From CALSMU01 sp965230225 (lineage in GTDB: Bacteria > Bacteroidota > Bacteroidia > Flavobacteriales_D > Parvicellaceae), in assembly GCA_965230225.1 (NCBI GenBank), contig CBDDKM010000003.1, positions 248,001 to 312,000 on the forward strand: DNA of 64,000 bases, written 5' to 3'. How positions within the stretch are numbered: position 1 is the first letter of the stretch; each line of letters starts with the position of its first letter. The notes beneath the pieces were generated by a model. It ran no database searches, was not told the DNA's origin, and worked only from the letters and a program-made list of their open reading frames with translations. Shown here one piece after another: positions 59,370-64,000 of the stretch. A program made the position numbers and the translations under genes.

Positions 59370-60941
59370 TTAAAATGGACTATCTTCTTCGCCATCCTCC
59401 ATGAAGTTAGCTCCAAATCCATCGTCAAAATCTTCATTCATTTTAGATTGTACGGTCATGAATCCTCCTCCGTCTGATTCGAAATCCGTGTTAGGTGTCA
59501 TTTCCATACCGAAACCACCACCATCATCAAAGGTATCCAGGTTGGCAAATTTAGCGTACTTACCAATAAATCTTAATCGTACATCTTCTAACGAACCATT
59601 TCTGTGTTTGGCGATGATTACCTCTCCCTGACCGGAACAAGGTGTGTTATCCGGCCATTCTGTAAAACCATAGTATTCAGGTCTGTAGATAAAACAAACG
59701 ATATCCGCATCTTGCTCAATTGCTCCGGACTCACGAAGGTCGGAAAGCATTGGTCGTTTATCACCACCTCTGGACTCCACCGAACGGCTCAACTGAGAAA
59801 GTGCAATAATTGGAACGTCTAACTCTTTTGCAATCTCCTTAATAGATCTGGAAATGGTACTAATTTCCTGCTCACGATTTCCTCCGGTTCCACCAGCCGT
59901 CATTAACTGAAGGTAATCGATGATTACCATTTGAATATCGTGCTGTTGTTTTAGTCTTCTACATTTTGCTCTTAGTTCGAAAATAGAAAGACCTGGAGTA
60001 TCATCTATGAAAAGGGGAGCTTCTGCTAATTTTTTGGTTCGTTCGAATAGCTGGGTAAATTCTTCTTTCGATAGGTTTCCTTTTCTGATTTCACTGGCTC
60101 CAATTTCTGCTTCTCCGGAAATCAAACGATTAACCAACTGAACAGAACTCATCTCCAGGGAGAACACGGCAACTCCTTTTCCAAAATCAACAGCAGAGTT
60201 TCTAGCCATGGAAAGTACAAATGCTGTTTTTCCCATACCAGGACGTGCGGCCAATACAATCATGTCCGATTTTTGCCAACCGGAAGTTACTTTGTCCAGG
60301 GCATTAAATCCAGTTGGAATACCACTTACTCCATCTTCCTTGTTCATGGCCTCCTCAATACCATCAACAGCCATTCTCATTAACTGAGACATGCTATCGT
60401 AGTTTTTACGGATGTTCCCTTCTGCTACTTCGAATAATTTTGCTTCTGCCTCGTCCAGAAGATCAAATACATCTGTGGTTTCGTCGTAGGCCTTTTGAAT
60501 AACTGTTCCTGAAACGCGAATTAGTTCTCGAAGAATAAATTTTTGGGCAATGATTCTGGCATGTGCCTCAGCGTGAGCAGCAGATGCAACACGGTTGGTT
60601 AATTGGCTAATGTAGTAAGGTCCGCCTACTTCATCTAATTCGCCGGAAGACCTTAGTTTTTGCGTTACCGTTAAAATATCGATGGACTCTGAAGCTCCGA
60701 AGAGTTCTAGAATAGCTCCATAAATCTTTTTGTGTGCATCCTTGTAAAAGCTATCGGGAGTTAGGATGTCGATGACATCATTTACCGGTCCCTGCTCCAA
60801 CATTAAAGCTCCTAAAACAGCCTCTTCCATATCCACTGCTTGTGGAGGAAGCTTGCCTCCATCAACCGGTAAAGATTGATTTTTAGGAATTCTTCTTTTG
60901 TTTCCGCTACCTTCCAGTATTTTCCCCAATTGCTCTGCCAT
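59370..60941 (-). CDS. dnaB: DnaB, replicative DNA helicase
   Basis: Hexameric replicative helicase of 523 residues. The N-terminal domain (about 30-140: PPQAVDMEEAVLGALMLEQG) binds primase and loader. The RecA-like core has Walker A AARPGMGKTAF (about 231-241), AVFSLEMSSVQL, Walker B-type MVIIDYLQLM, and the Gln-containing ALSQLSRSVESRGGDKRPML, with the arginine finger region KHRNGSLEDVRLRF. The C-terminal 40 residues (Gly/Asp/Phe rich, ending ANFMEDGEEDSPF) look like an extended acidic tail, seen in Bacteroidota DnaB. There is no intein. It has its own transcription start between it and the lipoprotein gene. Confidence 0.96.
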   Translation of the reverse strand: MAEQLGKILEGSGNKRRIPKNQSLPVDGGKLPPQAVDMEEAVLGALMLEQGPVNDVIDILTPDSFYKDAHKKIYGAILELFGASESIDILTVTQKLRSSGELDEVGGPYYISQLTNRVASAAHAEAHARIIAQKFILRELIRVSGTVIQKAYDETTDVFDLLDEAEAKLFEVAEGNIRKNYDSMSQLMRMAVDGIEEAMNKEDGVSGIPTGFNALDKVTSGWQKSDMIVLAARPGMGKTAFVLSMARNSAVDFGKGVAVFSLEMSSVQLVNRLISGEAEIGASEIRKGNLSKEEFTQLFERTKKLAEAPLFIDDTPGLSIFELRAKCRRLKQQHDIQMVIIDYLQLMTAGGTGGNREQEISTISRSIKEIAKELDVPIIALSQLSRSVESRGGDKRPMLSDLRESGAIEQDADIVCFIYRPEYYGFTEWPDNTPCSGQGEVIIAKHRNGSLEDVRLRFIGKYAKFANLDTFDDGGGFGMEMTPNTDFESDGGGFMTVQSKMNEDFDDGFGANFMEDGEEDSPF

Positions 60942-61022
60942 TACACAAAGATAGTTTTATGATTCCTGAATTTCAACAGCTTGTTAACGATTTCTTACTT
61001 AAAAGTTATCAAGCCTAGTTAT

Positions 61023-61034
61023 TAACAATTGTTA
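61023..61034. promoter_or_regulatory. 12-bp palindrome in the dnaB/lipoprotein divergent region
   Basis: TAACAATTGTTA is a perfect palindrome, 46 bases before the lipoprotein gene and about 82 bases before dnaB. It may be an operator. Nothing else is visible in this gap. Confidence 0.25.
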
Positions 61035-61080
61035 GCAATGTTATAATTTTAAAGGGAAATTATTCGATATTCAGCGTTAT

Positions 61081-62373
61081 ATGAAATTTGGAAACAAACC
61101 ATTTTACCTTCTAATTACGGTTGCTTTATTTGCCTGGGGGTGCAGGCAAACAGACGAAACTCCACCAAGTATACAAATCAGTAGTCCAGATGCAATGTCT
61201 AATTTTGATGTAGGTTCGTTGATTGATGTAGTGGGGTCGGTAGCCGACGAAACGAGGTTGGAATGGGTGAAAATTGAGTTGGTTGATAATAACTCACAGG
61301 TGGTAGCTTCTGCCATTAGTATCAATCCAGATATTCCATCCATCGATTTTCATAAAGCTATTGTTGTGGATGATGTACATCTGGAATCAGGAAACTACTT
61401 TATAAAAGTAAGTGCTTTTGATGGTGAAAATACGGCTAGTGAGTTCGTTGAAATTACCTTGAACGAAATTCCCTTACAGCTTTCGGGGGCCTATATAGTT
61501 ACCAGTAGTGGAAGTAGTAGTTATGAAGTATATGAAATCGATAGCATGGGAAATACTGTTTTCCTGAAGAATTATTCTGGAGAGTTTACAGATGCTACAA
61601 GTAACTCTTACCATCAGTACCTAACATTTGTTGGCGGAGCAAATGGTAATTTGTGGTCAATGGACCCTGAATCCAATATCAACTTATGGAACTTACCTGT
61701 GCAATCTACCGTGTTTCCGTATTTCTCAAAAATCATTACTGATAATGAAGATCACCTAACGTATGCATCTTTGGGAGATGGACAGGTTGCAGGATACAAC
61801 AAAGATGGGGTGGGCGTATATAATGCTTACTCGGGAGTTGGATATCGTCCTGAAGATCTTCATGTGCAAGGGGAGTACTTATTTTCTGAGCAAGTAGGAT
61901 CTGCCGGAGCGGTTAAGTTGAGTTTGTATCATACGAGCACAGGAATTCTATATCAGGAGTTACAGGTGGATAAAGACCTTGTAGGTTTTAGTGAGAGAAA
62001 CAGCGATGAAGTGTTTGTTTTTATGAATGATGCCGGACAAGGTGAGATGCATGTGTATGGAGTGTCAGGAAACTATTTCTGGGAGCCCCATTCGGTACCG
62101 GTAGGTGCAATTAATGATGTTGCTAGAGTAGATGCTAATGAAGTAGTTATTGCTCACGAATCAGGCTTATTAAGGTATACTTATACCAATAATAGCATGA
62201 TAAATATAGTTCCAGGTATAAATCCTTCTAATGTATCTTACGATTCTTTAAATGATGTATTACTTGTGGGAGTTGGTAACGAGGTTAGGTATTATGATAG
62301 ATTGGGAAATCTTGTAAATACAGTTTCTCATACAGGAGTGGTTGATGCTGTACTGTTGTACTATAACAAATAA
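61081..62373 (+). CDS. Lipoprotein with N-terminal Ig-like and C-terminal beta-propeller-like domain
   Basis: Predicted lipoprotein of 430 residues (lipobox FAWGC, C21). Residues 27-135 form an Ig-like fold (PPSIQISSPDAMSNFDVGSL, then ETRLEWVKIELVDNN and NYFIKVSAFDGENTASEFVE). Residues 140-430 hold repeated blade-like segments (YEVYEIDSMGNTVFLKNYSG, TFVGGANGNLWSMDPES, VLLVGVGNEVRYYDRLGN) suggesting a six- or seven-bladed propeller. No catalytic motif is seen. It probably binds ligands or partners at the outer membrane. I do not recognise a named family. A bidirectional terminator follows 5 bases after the stop. Confidence 0.7.
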   Translation: MKFGNKPFYLLITVALFAWGCRQTDETPPSIQISSPDAMSNFDVGSLIDVVGSVADETRLEWVKIELVDNNSQVVASAISINPDIPSIDFHKAIVVDDVHLESGNYFIKVSAFDGENTASEFVEITLNEIPLQLSGAYIVTSSGSSSYEVYEIDSMGNTVFLKNYSGEFTDATSNSYHQYLTFVGGANGNLWSMDPESNINLWNLPVQSTVFPYFSKIITDNEDHLTYASLGDGQVAGYNKDGVGVYNAYSGVGYRPEDLHVQGEYLFSEQVGSAGAVKLSLYHTSTGILYQELQVDKDLVGFSERNSDEVFVFMNDAGQGEMHVYGVSGNYFWEPHSVPVGAINDVARVDANEVVIAHESGLLRYTYTNNSMINIVPGINPSNVSYDSLNDVLLVGVGNEVRYYDRLGNLVNTVSHTGVVDAVLLYYNK

Positions 62374-62377
62374 AAAA

Positions 62378-62403
62378 AGCATTTACCAAATCGATAAATG
62401 CTT
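62378..62403. terminator. Bidirectional terminator between the lipoprotein gene and accA
   Basis: AAGCATTTA (62378-62386) pairs with TAAATGCTT (62395-62403), with A-run before and T-rich bases after. The genes converge here, and the hairpin can end transcription from both sides. Confidence 0.75.
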
Positions 62404-62410
62404 CTTTAAA

Positions 62411-63370
62411 TTACTTTTTGTAAACTCCCATACTACAGAATTTCTCTATTCGCTTTTCGATGAGTTCTTCTGGCGATGATTCTCCGAGTTTGGTTAAGTT
62501 CTTTTTTAGTTCTGTTTTCAGTTTCTTGAACATTTTTTCCGGTTGAGCATGTGCACCTCCCAATGGTTCTTTAATGATACCATCGATAAGTTTATTTTTG
62601 TACATGTCTTTTGCAGTGAGGTTAAGCGCTGTTGCTGCTTTTTCCTTGTTGTCCCAGTTTCTCCAAAGAATAGAAGAACAAGATTCCGGCGAAATAACGG
62701 AGTACCATGTGTTTTCCAACATTAATACTTTGTCTCCGATACCAATTCCTAAGGCTCCACCTGATGCACCCTCTCCAATAATTACACAAATTACCGGTAC
62801 CTTAAGTTTCATCATTTCGAACAGGTTTCTTGCAATTGCTTCTCCTTGTCCTCTTTCCTCAGCTTCTAACCCTGGGAATGCACCTGGGGTGTCAATCAAG
62901 CAAACAATTGGTTTGTCAAATTTTTCGGCCAGCTTCATTAATCTTAAAGCTTTTCTGTATCCTTCTGGATTGGCCATTCCAAAGTTTCTGTATTTTCTTT
63001 CTTTGGTATTTCTTCCTTTTTGCTGCCCTACAAACATTACGGTTTTACCGTCGATAGAACCAAAACCACCAACCATGGCTTTATCATCTTTTACATTTCT
63101 GTCGCCATGTAATTCGATGAACTCACCATTGGTCATGGCATTAATATAATCAAGGGTATATGGTCGTTCTGCATGACGACTAACCTGAACCTTTTGCCAA
63201 GGTGTTAAGTTTTCGTATATTTCTTTTGTAGTTTCTTCTAATTTGGTTTGTAGTTCTTCTAATGTACCAGATACATCTACCTTTCCTTTCTCTCCAACTT
63301 CTGTTGTCTTTTCAATTTGTTCGTGTAACTCTTCTATTGGTTTTTCGAAATCTAAATAAATCGTTGCCAT
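62411..63370 (-). CDS. accA: AccA, acetyl-CoA carboxylase carboxyltransferase alpha subunit
   Basis: Protein of 319 residues, full length. With AccD it transfers the carboxyl group from biotin to acetyl-CoA to give malonyl-CoA for fatty-acid synthesis. Visible blocks: YLDFEKPIEELHEQIE near the N-terminus, ERPYTLDYI, the central FGMANPEGYRKALRLMKLAE, VCLIDTPGAFPGLEAEERGQ, EAIARNLFEM and IGEGASGGALGIGIGD, which form the oxyanion holes and CoA site. The end is typical (IEKFCSMGVYKK). It stands alone, with accD not adjacent, and is divergent from a TetR-family regulator gene. Confidence 0.97.
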   Translation of the reverse strand: MATIYLDFEKPIEELHEQIEKTTEVGEKGKVDVSGTLEELQTKLEETTKEIYENLTPWQKVQVSRHAERPYTLDYINAMTNGEFIELHGDRNVKDDKAMVGGFGSIDGKTVMFVGQQKGRNTKERKYRNFGMANPEGYRKALRLMKLAEKFDKPIVCLIDTPGAFPGLEAEERGQGEAIARNLFEMMKLKVPVICVIIGEGASGGALGIGIGDKVLMLENTWYSVISPESCSSILWRNWDNKEKAATALNLTAKDMYKNKLIDGIIKEPLGGAHAQPEKMFKKLKTELKKNLTKLGESSPEELIEKRIEKFCSMGVYKK

Positions 63371-63428
63371 AGTAGTTCATTTTGCCCTTTGTTTCCTAAC
63401 TAAATAGGAAAATCCAAAGGAATTGAGC

Positions 63429-63473
63429 CGACCAAATTACAAATTATACCATTCCGAGTACACCCATTGGTCG
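63429..63473. promoter_or_regulatory. Dyad in the accA/TetR divergent region
   Basis: CGACCAA (63429-63435) and TTGGTCG (63467-63473) are perfect 7-bp complements around a 31-base spacer that contains a TATAAT element on the minus strand (complement of ATTATA at 63443-63448). The arms would flank the accA promoter, which suits control of accA by a repressor. Confidence 0.4.
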
Positions 63474-63532
63474 AAATGTTGAAAAAAAACTCTCTAAAAT
63501 GTTGTGATAGGGGTAGTCTAGCAGGAATTAAT

Positions 63533-63566
63533 TCTATTATACCTTATCTTTACACAGTATAATAGA
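63533..63566. promoter_or_regulatory. Perfect 10-bp dyad directly before the TetR-family gene
   Basis: TCTATTATAC (63533-63542) and GTATAATAGA (63557-63566) are perfect complements with a 14-base spacer, ending 8 bases before the regulator's ATG. The right arm also holds a TATAAT-type -10 sequence. An autoregulatory operator is the natural reading. Confidence 0.5.
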
Positions 63567-63574
63567 TTGTTCTT

Positions 63575-64000
63575 ATGGGAAGAAAAGCTACAGATAAATC
63601 CAGAGGGTCGAACATCGAGAAGAAGAAAAAGTGGATTAGAAATGCAATGCCTTATTTTCAGGAGTTTGGAATTAGGGAGATTAGCATGGATAAAATGGCT
63701 GAATATATTGGGGTTAGTAAAGGAACCATCTATAATCATTTTTCCTCCAAAGAAGAAATTGTTGAATTTGCCGTTCAGGTTAAAGTGGATTCGATAAAAG
63801 ACTTTTACAAGATCTTATTCGATGAGAAGCTTGGTTTTATAGAACGCTATTATAAAGCAATGGGGTACTATAGTCAACAGATGTATGATATTTCAATGCG
63901 AATCATCAAAGATCTTCAGGAGTTATATCCTTCTGTATGGCTGTACATCCAAAAGTTTCAAAAGGTGGCCTTTAATGGTTTGGTAAAGTATTATGAAGAG
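63575..64000 (+). CDS. TetR/AcrR-family transcriptional regulator (5' part, cut by window end)
   Basis: From ATG 63575 the frame is open for 142 codons to the window edge. The N-terminus MGRKATDKSRGSNIEKKKKW is followed by a typical TetR helix-turn-helix: AMPYFQEFGIREISMDKMAE and YIGVSKGTIYNHFSSKEEIV. The ligand-binding domain begins at about residue 66 and is incomplete. Family members are dimeric repressors released by a small ligand. It lies divergently from accA, so fatty-acid synthesis genes or its own gene are likely targets. The dyad just before the ATG fits autoregulation. Another reading frame on the same strand over this segment gives an implausible protein and was not used. Confidence 0.9.
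   Translation, partial: MGRKATDKSRGSNIEKKKKWIRNAMPYFQEFGIREISMDKMAEYIGVSKGTIYNHFSSKEEIVEFAVQVKVDSIKDFYKILFDEKLGFIERYYKAMGYYSQQMYDISMRIIKDLQELYPSVWLYIQKFQKVAFNGLVKYYEE

Noticed and set aside
63567..63797. A 76-residue protein starting at 63567
   Set aside because: It overlaps the clearly TetR-like frame from 63575, which has the correct helix-turn-helix. The alternative frame has no recognisable features.

Overview
The window looks like a chromosomal segment of a Bacteroidota bacterium, most probably a member of the Flavobacteriales. Evidence: a complete porP/sprF-gldK-gldL-gldM-gldN locus for the type IX secretion system (T9SS), several secreted proteins with T9SS-type C-terminal tails, an MraY with the Bacteroidota-type insertion, an FtsZ with a long acidic C-terminal linker, frequent TTG starts, almost no Shine-Dalgarno sequences, and low GC content (about 40% by eye). 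I cannot name a genus. There is one tRNA gene and no rRNA, CRISPR array, insertion sequence or prophage.

Region 1 (1-11.3 kb) is the division and cell-wall cluster: murE (3' end), mraY, murD, an extra stand-alone MurD C-terminal domain gene, ftsW, murG, murC, ftsQ, ftsA, ftsZ, then yqeY and a strong terminator. murD carries one apparent single-base insertion and murG two. All three shift the frame in the same direction, so sequence error is the likeliest cause.

Region 2 (11.4-18.1 kb) holds signalling genes: a TPR/formylglycine-generating-enzyme-like secreted protein, an ECF sigma factor with a probable membrane anti-sigma factor, and on the minus strand a kinase-kinase-regulator set.

Region 3 (18.1-35.2 kb) is a housekeeping-plus-secretion block. 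On the minus strand are groES-groEL and a miaB-(sigma54 activator)-lptE-TPR-secG run. On the plus strand are topA, an arginase-family protein that has lost metal ligands, porP/sprF and gldKLMN, closed by a terminator. GldK and GldN form the periplasmic/outer-membrane ring, GldL and GldM the inner-membrane motor, and PorP/SprF an outer-membrane partner.

Region 4 (35.2-51.2 kb) contains an ABC-F ATPase, a MORN-repeat lipoprotein, a small T9SS cargo protein, initiator tRNA, era, der, an exported WD40-caspase protein, a Na/phosphate cotransporter with an extra N-terminal domain, an AddA-like helicase-nuclease and a rhomboid-like protease.

Region 5 (51.2-64 kb) starts with the stranded 3' end of a glycerophosphodiesterase gene, which marks a rearrangement point. 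It continues with a GT39-like glycosyltransferase, two large T9SS-exported phosphatases, a multi-pass membrane protein of unknown role, a glutamine-amidotransferase-like secreted protein, dnaB, a beta-propeller-like lipoprotein, accA and a divergent TetR-family regulator (cut by the window end) with two clear dyads upstream. Several genes in regions 4-5 point to phosphate scavenging: surface phosphatases, the phosphodiesterase remnant and the Na/phosphate transporter.
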